DNA from: Gemmata sp051859125
GTDB taxonomy: Bacteria > Planctomycetota > Planctomycetia > Gemmatales > Gemmataceae
DNA length: 64,000 bases
NCBI RefSeq assembly: GCF_051859125.1
Contig: NZ_JBHYGG010000057.1
Span: 12,600-76,599 of the forward strand
Direction: 5' to 3'
This document shows, piece after piece, positions 30,467-38,689 of this stretch. The number at the start of each line of letters is the position of its first letter. The first letter of the stretch is position 1. Below the pieces are notes generated by a model. That model saw nothing but the letters and a program-made list of their open reading frames with translations. It was not told the origin of the DNA and searched no databases. Both the position numbers and the translations under genes were made by a program.

Positions 30467-32932
30467 TTACTGCACCTTGACCGTCATCGGCGAGGTGGCC
30501 ACAGTCACGTCCTTCACCAGCGATTTGCCGTCGGCCCCGGTGAGTTCGAGCTTGTACGCGCCGGGGGCGAGCACGAACCGCGGGCTCTGGCCGGACTGCC
30601 CGCCGCGGGCGTCGCCGCCGGCGGTCTGCGACGTCGCGACCGCCTTGCCGCTCGCGTCCTTGACGACCACCTTGCCGCCGCTCAGCACCTGGCTGCCGTT
30701 GAGCGCGACGGTCACGGGCGTGAGCGGGCCGCCGGGGGTGAGCACACCGAACAGGGCGCACGACTCCTGGCCCTCGTTGCTGAAGATCACGTCGAGTTGC
30801 CCGTCGGCGTTGAGGTCGGCGAGGCACGCGGCCTGCGAGTTGAACACCTTCGTGTTCAGCCCCACAACGGCCGACTTCTCGGCGAACGCGCCGTTGCCGG
30901 TGTTCTTGAAGTATCTGTTCGTGCCGCGAAGGCAGCACACGAGAAGGTCCGGCTTCCCGTCGTTGTCGAAGTCGCCCCACGCCGCGGACACGGCGCTCGG
31001 GATCTCCTTCGCGAGGTCGCCGGCCGAACCCGTGGCGTCGGTGAACTTGCCGGTGCCGTCGTTCCGCAGCAGTTTGCACTTTCCGTCGGCCTGCGGGACG
31101 AACAGGTCGAGGTGCCCGTCGCCGTCGAAGTCGCCGAGCGCCGGGCCGACCTTGCCGGTCTTGTAGCCGATGTTCGCGTCGGCCTTGTGCGCGAACTTGC
31201 CGCCCGCGTTGACGAGCAGGACGCCGGTGCCGGCCCCGTAGAGCACGTCGGGTTTGCCGTCGCCCGTCAGGTCGGCGACCGCGAGGGTGTCGCCCTTGAG
31301 GTCGGCGCACAGCCCGTTCGGCCCGAGCCCCCAGGCCTCCGACACGTCCTCGAACCACGGCCCCGCCGCGCCGCCGGCCGCGGTGCCGACCGCGAACGTG
31401 TAGGCGTGCGGCTGCTCGGCGTTCGTCATCTTGATGAGCAACCGGCTCTTGCCCGCGGGGAGCTTGAGCGCCAGGCCGACGCCGTCGGGCTTGGCCGCGT
31501 CCTGGCTGTGGACCTTCTCGCCGTTCACCCACACGATGAACGGGTTCGCGCAGGTGATGCTGACCGGCACGACGCCCGCGGCGCTCATCTCCAGCTCGCG
31601 GTGGACGTACGCGGCGGAGTTCCCGCCGAGGTCCGCGAGGCTGGCCGGCTCGCCGTCCTTGAACTCCTTCTTGGCCCACTTCACCGGCACGTCGCGCTTG
31701 CCCTTGTACTCCTTTGCGGGCGTGAACGGGTCCTTCTCGACCGGGAACTCGGTCTTGAAGTTGTCCGCCGGGTTGCCGGCCCGGAACATGCCGATCGCGT
31801 ACGTGTCGCCGAGCGTCGGCAGGACCACCTTCGTCGCGTCGGCGCGGCTGTTGCGATAGAGCCGCAGCCCGTGGTAGCCGTTCGCGAGGAGAACGTCGGG
31901 CTTGCCGTCGCCGTCGAAGTCGCCGAACGCGGCCGCGGTGAGGTTGTACGCGAGTTCCTTCGGGAGCCGGGCCGACTCGTCGCGGAACTGGCCCTTACCA
32001 GCGTTCACGAACAGCTTAGGCCCGGTCGGCGTGGCGAGCAGCAGGTCGGGGAGCCCGTCGCCGTTGACGTCGGCCCACACCGCGGCGCGGGCGCCGCCGG
32101 TGAGGCCGGGCAGGGGGGTCTCGATGAACCCGTCGCCGCCGTTCTGGAGCAGCGACACCTTGTTCGCCCCGCACAGGCACACGTCGGGCTTGCCGTCGTT
32201 GTCGAAGTCGATGGCGGTGACCGACTGCGCCTCGGCGTCGAGCTTGGTGAGGCTGGCGAACCGGTCGAACCCCGGCATCCCCTTGAGGGTGCGGATGTCC
32301 TCGCCGCCCCAGCCGACGAAGTCGCGCTTCGGGTTGTAGTCGATGTTCTTCAGGCTCGTCTTGAGCCGCTGGATGCGGGCGGTCTTCTTGTGGATCGCCT
32401 CCTTGTCGCCGTCCACCATGCACGGGACGATGACCTCCTTGCCGTCGATGATGTCGGCGCAGATGCCGGGGAGCTTGTCGATCTTGCCGGCGTAGCTGCG
32501 GAGCAGGAACGGCTCGCCGTGCGACATGCCCCACCACTCGCCCTGCGGGTACGCCTGGTACCACGACCGGCCGAAGTACGTCTCGCTGGCCCCGCCGTTG
32601 TGGAAGAAGGTGGCGAGCTTGCCGACCTCCGCCCACTTCATGATCTCCTCCCACTCGCCGGGCCGGAGCCCGCCGCGGCCGATGTTGTGCTTGATCTCGT
32701 TCTGCGGGTGCTTCCCTTTGATGTCCTGGAGCTTGGTGAAGATGATCAGGTTCTTCTCGCGGTCGACCTTCGTCACCTGCATCTGCACGACGTTGGTGGA
32801 CTGCTTGATCATGTCGGCGAGGGTGATGGGCACCTCGACGTAGGCGCCGGCCCGCTGGGGGCCGGCGAGCGTGGCCGCGACGGCCGCCGCGGCCGCCACC
32901 AGCCACGCCTTCCGTGAACGATTCGTCGCCAT
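30467..32932 (-). CDS. Large secreted FG-GAP/VCBS repeat protein
   Basis: This 821-residue protein has a signal peptide (MATNRSRKAWLVAAAAAVAATLAG). Residues about 60-240 are a separate domain. At least seven integrin-like FG-GAP blades follow, each with a calcium-loop D-x-D-x-D/N-G pattern: DFDNDGKPDVCLCG, DVNGDGLPDLLLA, DFDGDGKPDVLLANG, DLTGDGKPDVLYGAG, DFDGDGHLDLFVPQ, DFDNDGKPDLLVCC and DLNADGQLDVIFSN. The C-terminus (LTGADGKSLVKDVTVATSPM) is a carbohydrate- or matrix-binding-like strand. ATG 32932 is preceded by GAGGAGG with 8-base spacing. The blades suggest an extracellular binding role. Confidence 0.88.
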   Translation of the reverse strand: MATNRSRKAWLVAAAAAVAATLAGPQRAGAYVEVPITLADMIKQSTNVVQMQVTKVDREKNLIIFTKLQDIKGKHPQNEIKHNIGRGGLRPGEWEEIMKWAEVGKLATFFHNGGASETYFGRSWYQAYPQGEWWGMSHGEPFLLRSYAGKIDKLPGICADIIDGKEVIVPCMVDGDKEAIHKKTARIQRLKTSLKNIDYNPKRDFVGWGGEDIRTLKGMPGFDRFASLTKLDAEAQSVTAIDFDNDGKPDVCLCGANKVSLLQNGGDGFIETPLPGLTGGARAAVWADVNGDGLPDLLLATPTGPKLFVNAGKGQFRDESARLPKELAYNLTAAAFGDFDGDGKPDVLLANGYHGLRLYRNSRADATKVVLPTLGDTYAIGMFRAGNPADNFKTEFPVEKDPFTPAKEYKGKRDVPVKWAKKEFKDGEPASLADLGGNSAAYVHRELEMSAAGVVPVSITCANPFIVWVNGEKVHSQDAAKPDGVGLALKLPAGKSRLLIKMTNAEQPHAYTFAVGTAAGGAAGPWFEDVSEAWGLGPNGLCADLKGDTLAVADLTGDGKPDVLYGAGTGVLLVNAGGKFAHKADANIGYKTGKVGPALGDFDGDGHLDLFVPQADGKCKLLRNDGTGKFTDATGSAGDLAKEIPSAVSAAWGDFDNDGKPDLLVCCLRGTNRYFKNTGNGAFAEKSAVVGLNTKVFNSQAACLADLNADGQLDVIFSNEGQESCALFGVLTPGGPLTPVTVALNGSQVLSGGKVVVKDASGKAVATSQTAGGDARGGQSGQSPRFVLAPGAYKLELTGADGKSLVKDVTVATSPMTVKVQ

Positions 32933-33257
32933 CGCAGGAACCTCCTCGGGGTGTCTCAGACGAACGAAACCCACCGCGTCAAGTCACTTGAACACTTCTC
33001 ATTGATTCCGGGCGACTCACCCACCCCACGTCCGGAATCATCCTGGAGTCCGGAATCAACCACACAAGACCGGAAGAAAGACCGTTCGAGCAATTTCGGG
33101 GCGCTGGTCCGGGAGCGTAACTCGTGCGATTCGGGGCTGTTGCGGTCGCGTGCGACCCGGGGTTCGCCCGGACACCGACGTCCCCTCACCCCGGAATCAA
33201 TCGCGTGCGGTCCGGAACGAATCGCCGAATCATTCGTCCCATCCCTTCGGGGAAGCC
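32933..33257 (-). promoter_or_regulatory. Upstream region of the FG-GAP gene with repeated CCGGAATCA
   Basis: No gene is seen in these 325 bases. They contain TCCGGAATCA at 33031-33040 and 33049-33058, CCGGAATCA at 33191-33199, and its reverse complement TGATTCCGG at 33003-33011. Clustering of a 9-base motif before a large secreted-protein gene suggests operator sites. Binding is inference. Confidence 0.4.
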
Positions 33258-33767
33258 TCAAAACGGAATGTCTTCGTCGCTCTCGATTCCCGGTCCCAGT
33301 TGAAGCGTGCGCGGCGTGTCCACCTCGCGCCAGTACGCCTCAGCCTCTTCCGCCGTTAGTCCGAGAATCTCCGCCACTTCACCGCGACTCAGTGGGGGCG
33401 GGATCGCGTCCGCGTGTTGTGCGAAGGCAGCCAAAAACTCGGGTCGGAACTCCTCTTCGCGGGTCGCACACGCCGCACGGATGTCGAGGTACAATCGCAC
33501 CACCTGAGCGGCCGAGAGGGTTTCGGAAAGCCAAGAAAGATAGTCCCCTCGCTGACAAAGCGAACCCGTCTTGCTCACGTCGCGGAGGATCCCGCCCGGG
33601 ATCACTTCGCCTTGCACCTCGGGTAAGTCCCAGGCTTCTCGGACCCACTCGGCGGGCAAACCCAAGCTCATGCTCGTGCTAAAACCCCAAGGACGGGTGC
33701 GAACCAGCGCGAGGTACTCACCTTTGGTTTGCATCGGACGCCCGTTGAACTTGTTGCCCATCGGCAT
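33258..33767 (-). CDS. Hypothetical protein ending in an SSB-like DEDIPF tail
   Basis: The 169-residue reading frame starts MPMGNKFNGRPMQTK (alternatives MGNKF or MQTKGEY, none with a clear ribosome-binding site). The middle has LVRTRPWGFSTSMSLGLPAE and CATREEEFRPEFLAAF. A short helix-turn-helix-like stretch (SRGEVAEILGLTAEEAEAYW) precedes the C-terminus, which is ESDEDIPF. This tail equals the acidic tip of single-stranded DNA-binding protein that docks partner enzymes. No OB-fold is visible. Codon use is less GC-biased than neighbours. Function is unknown. Confidence 0.65.
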   Translation of the reverse strand: MPMGNKFNGRPMQTKGEYLALVRTRPWGFSTSMSLGLPAEWVREAWDLPEVQGEVIPGGILRDVSKTGSLCQRGDYLSWLSETLSAAQVVRLYLDIRAACATREEEFRPEFLAAFAQHADAIPPPLSRGEVAEILGLTAEEAEAYWREVDTPRTLQLGPGIESDEDIPF

Positions 33768-33803
33768 CCGGTTGCCGTGTCGAAACCTTTGGCCTCACGC
33801 GGG

Positions 33804-33870
33804 CCGCCACGGAGGGCGGCCCCTACGAACCAAACGCGAACACTCCGGTAGGGGCCGCCCTCCGTGGCGG
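33804..33870. repeat. Palindromic dispersed element, CCGCCACGGAGGGCGG family
   Basis: Arms 33804-33826 and 33848-33870 are perfect reverse complements over 23 bases, separated by 21 bases. A second copy lies at 63940-64000, cut by the window end. Confidence 0.9.
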
Positions 33871-33906
33871 TTTGCCAGCCACCTTCGACATCTCCCGGTT
33901 CCACCC

Positions 33907-33934
33907 ACTCACCACTCACCACTCACCACTCACC
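33907..33934. repeat. Tandem ACTCACC repeat
   Basis: Four exact copies of the 7-base unit ACTCACC, with a partial fifth to 33938, directly 3' of the TPR gene. This is a noncoding simple repeat. Confidence 0.9.
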
Positions 33935-33945
33935 ACTCGCCGCGG

Positions 33946-36900
33946 TCACTTCTTCGGCGTCAGCTTCTCCAGTCGCTCGGCGGCGGCCTTGGTCCACTCG
34001 CTGTCCTTCGGGGCGTCCTTGACGACGCGCTCGAGGAGCTTTACGGCGGCGTCGGGTTTCTTCTCGGCGTCGAGCACGCGGGCGTGCTCCAGCATCGCGG
34101 TCCACTTCAGCTCGGGGATGTCGTACACCAGGTAGACCGTCTGGAACTCGTCGCCGGCCTCCTTCCACTTGTTCTGCTTCGCCTGGCACTCGCCGATCTG
34201 CAGCCGGGCGCGGCCGGCGCGCTCGTCCTGCGTCGCCTGGGTGATCAGCACGTACGTGTTGATCGCGTCGGGGTAGCGGTTCTGGTTCTGGAGCGCGAGC
34301 CCCATGCCGTACCGCGCGTCGACCGCCCACGGGTTGTTGTTACCGTACCGGGCGATGACCACCTCGAACGCCTGCCGCGCCAGCTCCCACTGCTTCAGTT
34401 CGAGGTAGGCGTGGCCGAGCCGCAGCACGGCGCGGTCGCTCACCCCGGGGACGTTGTGGAACGCGCCGTTGTCGCGGAAGATCACCAACTTCTTCGCGGC
34501 GTCGTCGGCCTTGCCCTGGGCGAGCAGGCACTCGGCCGAGCGGTACAGCGCCTGCCCGCGGTGCGGGGACTTCTCGTTGTTCGCGACCGAGTCGAACTGG
34601 CCCTGTGCGGCGGGGAAGTCCTTCTTGTCGAACAGCGCGCCGCCGAGCCGGATGCGGACGCGCTCGAGCGACTCGGGCGGCGTCGGCTTGTCGGTCGGCT
34701 CCTTGTCGATCGCTTCCTTGAGCAGCTTGATCGCGTCGTCGGGCTTCTTCTCGGCGAGCAGTTCCGCGAGTTCGAGCCGGCCCTCGACCGACACCGCGAG
34801 GTCGGGGAACTCGGCGAGGAGCTTCGTGTACGCGGGGGCCGGGTCGGTGTCGGCGGCGCGTGCGGTCCACGCGGCGTCGTAGAGCATGCGGGCGCGGGCG
34901 TCGCTGGTCGGCAGCGCCTGCTTGTACTGCTCGGCGCGCTGGAGGAACTGCTGGGCGACGGTGTTCAACTCGCCCTTCGCGGCCTTCACCTTGTTGTCGA
35001 CGGCCGCGACCTGCGCCGCGGTGAGGTTCGGCTGGGCCCTCTCCTTCTCGATCTCCGCGATCTTCTTCTTGGTCTCCTCGGTCTGGCACTGGAGCGCCTT
35101 CAGCGCGGCCTCGGCGGCGATCGGCTTGTTGTTCGCGGCCTGCACGGCCTGGTCAAACGCGGCCCGCGCGTCGGCCGGCTTGCCGGCTTCGAAGAGCGCG
35201 ACGCCGTGGTGGTAGCGGAGCAGCGCGACCCACTCGGCGCGGGCCGGGTCGCCGGCGAGCTGGCCCTCGAACTTCTGCCGGGCCTGCTGGAGCGCCTCCA
35301 CGGCCTGCGGGGCCTGGTTCTGCTCGCGGAGCAGTGTGGCGAGCGTGACGTGCGCGAGCGGCGCGACCGGCGACTTCTGGAGCGGGTCGTTCGCGAACTG
35401 CCGCAGCGCGTTGACCGCGTTCCCCTTGTCCCCTTGCAGTGCGAGCACCTTGGCGCGTTCGAGGTGGGCCGTGCCGACGAGCGGCGACTGGTTGTAGGCC
35501 GCGTCGCTGGTGACCTTCTCCAGCGCCCCGCGGGCCTTGTTGAAGGCGTCGTTCCGCTCGTTGCCCGGCGCGAGCTGGGTGCCGAGCCGCTTCTGGCACA
35601 GGGCGAACTTGATGAGGGCGTCCGGCGCTTCCGGGGCCTTGGGGTTGGCGGCGACGAAGGCGTCGAGCAGGCCGGCGGCGGCGGTGAGCTTCTCGCGCAG
35701 AATGTTGTCCTGGAGCGCGTCCTCGGCCTTGTTCGGCGCGAGGCGGATCAGGCAGTCGGCCAGGACGTAGCCGACCGGGGCGAGGTCGCCGGTGCGCTCG
35801 GGGGCCGGGATCGCGTCGAGCGCCGCCGCGGCCTTCTCCCAGTCCTCCTGCGCGATCAGGCACAGCCCGAGCCCGTACCGGGCGCGGCCGGCCCGCTCGA
35901 ACTCGGGGAACTTGGCGACGACCTCGTCGTACCTCTTCGCGGCCTCGGCGAACGCGGCCTTCGTGGCGGCCGGGTTGTTCTGCTTCTTGACTTCTTCGGC
36001 CTTGCGGAATGCGTTCTCGGCGCTGCGGAACAGCGCGAGCGGGGTCAGCGCGCTGTTCGGGAACTGCTGGCGGAACGCGGCGACGCGGGCCTCGGAACTG
36101 TTGACGTCGTTGGCGAGGTGGTACGCCGCGATGGCCCGCTGGAGGGTCTCCTCGGTGCGGGCCGGCAGGAGCTTCTCGTTGAGGATCTGGTCGTACACCT
36201 GCGCCGCGGGCTGGGGCTGGCCGGCGGTCAGCAGCGCGTCGGCGAGTTCGAGGAGGATCTCGGGCCGGCGGGCCTTGGCGTCCGGGTCCTGGCCGCCGAG
36301 CTGGTTCGCCCGGTCGGCCGCCGCGCGGAGGGTCGCGATCGCGGTGTTGAACGCCTGGGTGCGGGCGTTCGGGTTGTTCGGGTCGGTCGCGAGCGCCAGC
36401 CCGAGCTGCGCCTTGCCGAGCCAGTAGTGCGCCTGGTCGCTGAGCTTGGGGTGGTTGGTGAGCGGCTGGAGCGTCTTCGCTGCCTCGTCGAACGCCTTGG
36501 ACTGCACGAGGCAGAACCCGGTGCGGAGCTGCGCGTCGTCCTTGAGCGGCGACGCCGCGTACTCCTTGGCGAACGCCTGGAACTTCGGGAGCGCCTCGCC
36601 GACCTTGCCGGCCTCGTAGTTGAGGCACGCGCCGTAGAACGCGGCCCCGGCGACGTAGTCGGGTGCGGGGTTCTTGACGAGTGCTTCGAGCCGGGCCTTC
36701 TCCCACGGGTCGTTCTTGAACTTGTCGGGCTGCTGGAGCGCCGCGGCGGCCGCCTTCTTCTGCTCCTCGTACCCGGTGAGGACCGCCTGGAACGCGACCG
36801 CGGCCTCGGCCTTTTGGTCGTTCGACATGACGCGGCCGAGGAGGTACCGGGCGTGGAGCCCGAACGGCTGGTCGAACGGGGCGAGCTGGCCGAGCGACTT

Positions 36901-37617
36901 CTCGGCGGCCGGGAAGTCGTTGAGCAGCACCGCGGCGAACCCGTGGTAGTACAGCCCGAGCGGGCGGAACTTGCTCTTGGCGAGCGCCGCGTCTTTCGCG
37001 AATGGCTCGACGGTGGCGCGGGCCTCCTTCGCCTTGCCGAGCCGCAGCTCGGTCTCGGCGAGGTCGCACCGGCTGCGGGCGGCCCACTCGGCGTCGGGCG
37101 GGGTCTTCTTCTCGAAGGCGTCGCGGGCGGCGGCGAAGAACTTGTTCGCCTCGGCGAAGTGGCCGCTCGCGTTGTTCTGCCGCTGCGGCATCTCGTTGGG
37201 CTTGGCGGCCCCCTCGGCGAGTTCCTTCTGGGCGAGCCCGCGGCGGCACGCGCCGGCGTAGTAGAGGGCGAGGCCGCGGTCCGGGAAGGCGCCGTCGTTG
37301 GCCGCCGGGGTGACGGCCTCGAGCGCCGCCTGGTAGTTCCGGTCGGGCAGGTCGAGGAGCGCGACGGCGAGCCCGAGCCGGGCCGAGTGCGCGTCCTTGT
37401 GGCCGCCGAACTTCTGGAGGAACTCGCGGAACCGCTCGGCGGCGAACTGCGGGTTCGCCTCCGCGTACGCCTTGCGGGCGACGTTCAGGAGCACGTCGGC
37501 CTGCTGCTCGGCGGTCGGCTGCGCGCCCAGGCGAGCGGGGGACGTGAGTCCCCCGGTAAGGGCCATGAAGCCGAACAGTGCGAGCGCGGCGGGACCGCGG
37601 GACCGGGTGTGGATCAT
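33946..37617 (-). CDS. Large secreted TPR protein
   Basis: This 1,223-residue protein is a signal peptide followed by tens of TPR-like helical hairpins, for example LGLAVALLDLPDRNYQAALE, LYYHGFAAVLLNDFPAAEKS, AHYWLGKAQLGLALATDP, GRARYGLGLCLIAQEDWEKA, AVLRLGHAYLELKQWELARQ and DARYGMGLALQNQNRYPDAI. Repeats of 34-40 residues fit protein-binding superhelices. A coiled segment lies around residues 830-880 (CQTEETKKKIAEIEKERAQP). Residues 20-29 of the signal region come from a dispersed palindrome. It is probably an envelope scaffold; the partner is unknown. Confidence 0.85.
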   Translation of the reverse strand: MIHTRSRGPAALALFGFMALTGGLTSPARLGAQPTAEQQADVLLNVARKAYAEANPQFAAERFREFLQKFGGHKDAHSARLGLAVALLDLPDRNYQAALEAVTPAANDGAFPDRGLALYYAGACRRGLAQKELAEGAAKPNEMPQRQNNASGHFAEANKFFAAARDAFEKKTPPDAEWAARSRCDLAETELRLGKAKEARATVEPFAKDAALAKSKFRPLGLYYHGFAAVLLNDFPAAEKSLGQLAPFDQPFGLHARYLLGRVMSNDQKAEAAVAFQAVLTGYEEQKKAAAAALQQPDKFKNDPWEKARLEALVKNPAPDYVAGAAFYGACLNYEAGKVGEALPKFQAFAKEYAASPLKDDAQLRTGFCLVQSKAFDEAAKTLQPLTNHPKLSDQAHYWLGKAQLGLALATDPNNPNARTQAFNTAIATLRAAADRANQLGGQDPDAKARRPEILLELADALLTAGQPQPAAQVYDQILNEKLLPARTEETLQRAIAAYHLANDVNSSEARVAAFRQQFPNSALTPLALFRSAENAFRKAEEVKKQNNPAATKAAFAEAAKRYDEVVAKFPEFERAGRARYGLGLCLIAQEDWEKAAAALDAIPAPERTGDLAPVGYVLADCLIRLAPNKAEDALQDNILREKLTAAAGLLDAFVAANPKAPEAPDALIKFALCQKRLGTQLAPGNERNDAFNKARGALEKVTSDAAYNQSPLVGTAHLERAKVLALQGDKGNAVNALRQFANDPLQKSPVAPLAHVTLATLLREQNQAPQAVEALQQARQKFEGQLAGDPARAEWVALLRYHHGVALFEAGKPADARAAFDQAVQAANNKPIAAEAALKALQCQTEETKKKIAEIEKERAQPNLTAAQVAAVDNKVKAAKGELNTVAQQFLQRAEQYKQALPTSDARARMLYDAAWTARAADTDPAPAYTKLLAEFPDLAVSVEGRLELAELLAEKKPDDAIKLLKEAIDKEPTDKPTPPESLERVRIRLGGALFDKKDFPAAQGQFDSVANNEKSPHRGQALYRSAECLLAQGKADDAAKKLVIFRDNGAFHNVPGVSDRAVLRLGHAYLELKQWELARQAFEVVIARYGNNNPWAVDARYGMGLALQNQNRYPDAINTYVLITQATQDERAGRARLQIGECQAKQNKWKEAGDEFQTVYLVYDIPELKWTAMLEHARVLDAEKKPDAAVKLLERVVKDAPKDSEWTKAAAERLEKLTPKK
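37531..37558 (-). repeat. Short palindrome embedded in the TPR signal peptide
   Basis: This 28-base element contains GGGGGAC-GTGA-GTCCCCC and is identical to 57150-57177. Here it encodes residues 20-29 (LTGGLTSPAR) of the TPR protein. Confidence 0.85.
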
Positions 37618-37868
37618 CGGGGTGACTCGCTCCCACTGGGGGAAAGGAGGCCGGCGGCGGGGTGGTCAGGGGTACGGGCGGGGGGCGCAGTTCCCGGGCG
37701 CGGCGGGGTTCCCGCCGGTGGAACGTGGCCCGAAACCGTGGCAGCGATTTGGGGGGCACTGAGGCTACGGGTGCTATTCTTGTCCGGCGCGGGGCCCCGC
37801 GTCAACCACCCGCGGAGAAAATGTCGCCACTGACGGGGCAGCGCCGCGCGCCGGTCGCGGCGTGACGC

Positions 37869-38651
37869 TCAGCCGCCGAACAGCCGGGTGAACCAGCTCC
37901 GCGGGGGCGGCTTGGGCGGCGGCACCTGGACCGGGAGCCCCTGGAGCACCGACACCCCCCACAGGCTCGCGATCCGCTCGGCCGCGGGCCGGCCGGCCCA
38001 CTTCACCAGCCGCTCGAACCCGGCCGCGAGGTGGGGCGGGCGGAACGCGGTGCCGTGCCCGTCGGACCCGATCACGTGAACGAACCCGCCGCTCACCCAG
38101 TCGCGGAGCGCCCGCTCCATGCCGTGCTCCCACGGGTCGGCCAGCGCGGCCGCGGTCACCTGGATCATGCACCCGGCGGCGATCCACCGCTCGGTGCGGG
38201 CCGGGTCGTAGAGCAGCTCGGGGTACCGCTCGGCGTGCGCGACGATGAGCCGGACCCCGTGCGGGCGGAACGCCTCGGCGAGCGGGAGCACGTCGAGGAA
38301 CAGCGCGTGCGGCATCTCGACGAGGAGCCACTGGTCGTGCCCGCCGACGGAGAGCAGCGCGCCGGACCGCCAGTCCTCGAGCGTGGTCGGCGAGAGCATG
38401 ACCTCGCCGGTCGGGTACACGGTGAGGGGCACGCTCCGGGCGGCGAGTTCGCCGGCGAGGTGGGCCGCGGCGGCCCGCAGCCGGTCCGCGGTGTTGGCCG
38501 GGTAGCCGGCGTTCTGGTGGGCGAGCGCGGTGGCGTGGCGGACCCCTTCGTCGGCCATCGCGCGGCACATGGCGACCGCCTCGTCCGCCGTGGGCGGGCC
38601 GTCGTCGAGGCCGGCGAGCAGGTGGACGTGGGTGTCGGCGAGCGGGGTCAT
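37869..38651 (-). CDS. PHP-domain phosphatase (CpsB/YwqE-like)
   Basis: This 260-residue protein opens with the PHP metal motif LADTHVHLLAGLDDGP (residues 4-19). Further ligand motifs are VAHAERYPELL and VIGSDGHGTAFRPPHL. CpsB/YwqE enzymes are manganese-dependent tyrosine phosphatases that dephosphorylate the Tyr-rich tail of their partner BY-kinase. The gene lies 38 bases downstream of such a kinase on the same strand, fitting the pairing. The C-terminus (PPPKPPPRSWFTRLFGG) is a short basic/aromatic tail that may touch the membrane. Confidence 0.88.
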   Translation of the reverse strand: MTPLADTHVHLLAGLDDGPPTADEAVAMCRAMADEGVRHATALAHQNAGYPANTADRLRAAAAHLAGELAARSVPLTVYPTGEVMLSPTTLEDWRSGALLSVGGHDQWLLVEMPHALFLDVLPLAEAFRPHGVRLIVAHAERYPELLYDPARTERWIAAGCMIQVTAAALADPWEHGMERALRDWVSGGFVHVIGSDGHGTAFRPPHLAAGFERLVKWAGRPAAERIASLWGVSVLQGLPVQVPPPKPPPRSWFTRLFGG

Positions 38652-38689
38652 GGCGGTGCCCGGTTCGCCGAGCCTCTCGCGGCAAGGGT

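Noticed and set aside
33907..33938. Functional regulatory tandem repeat
   Set aside because: A simple 7-base repeat after a gene end with no associated structure; slippage is sufficient explanation.
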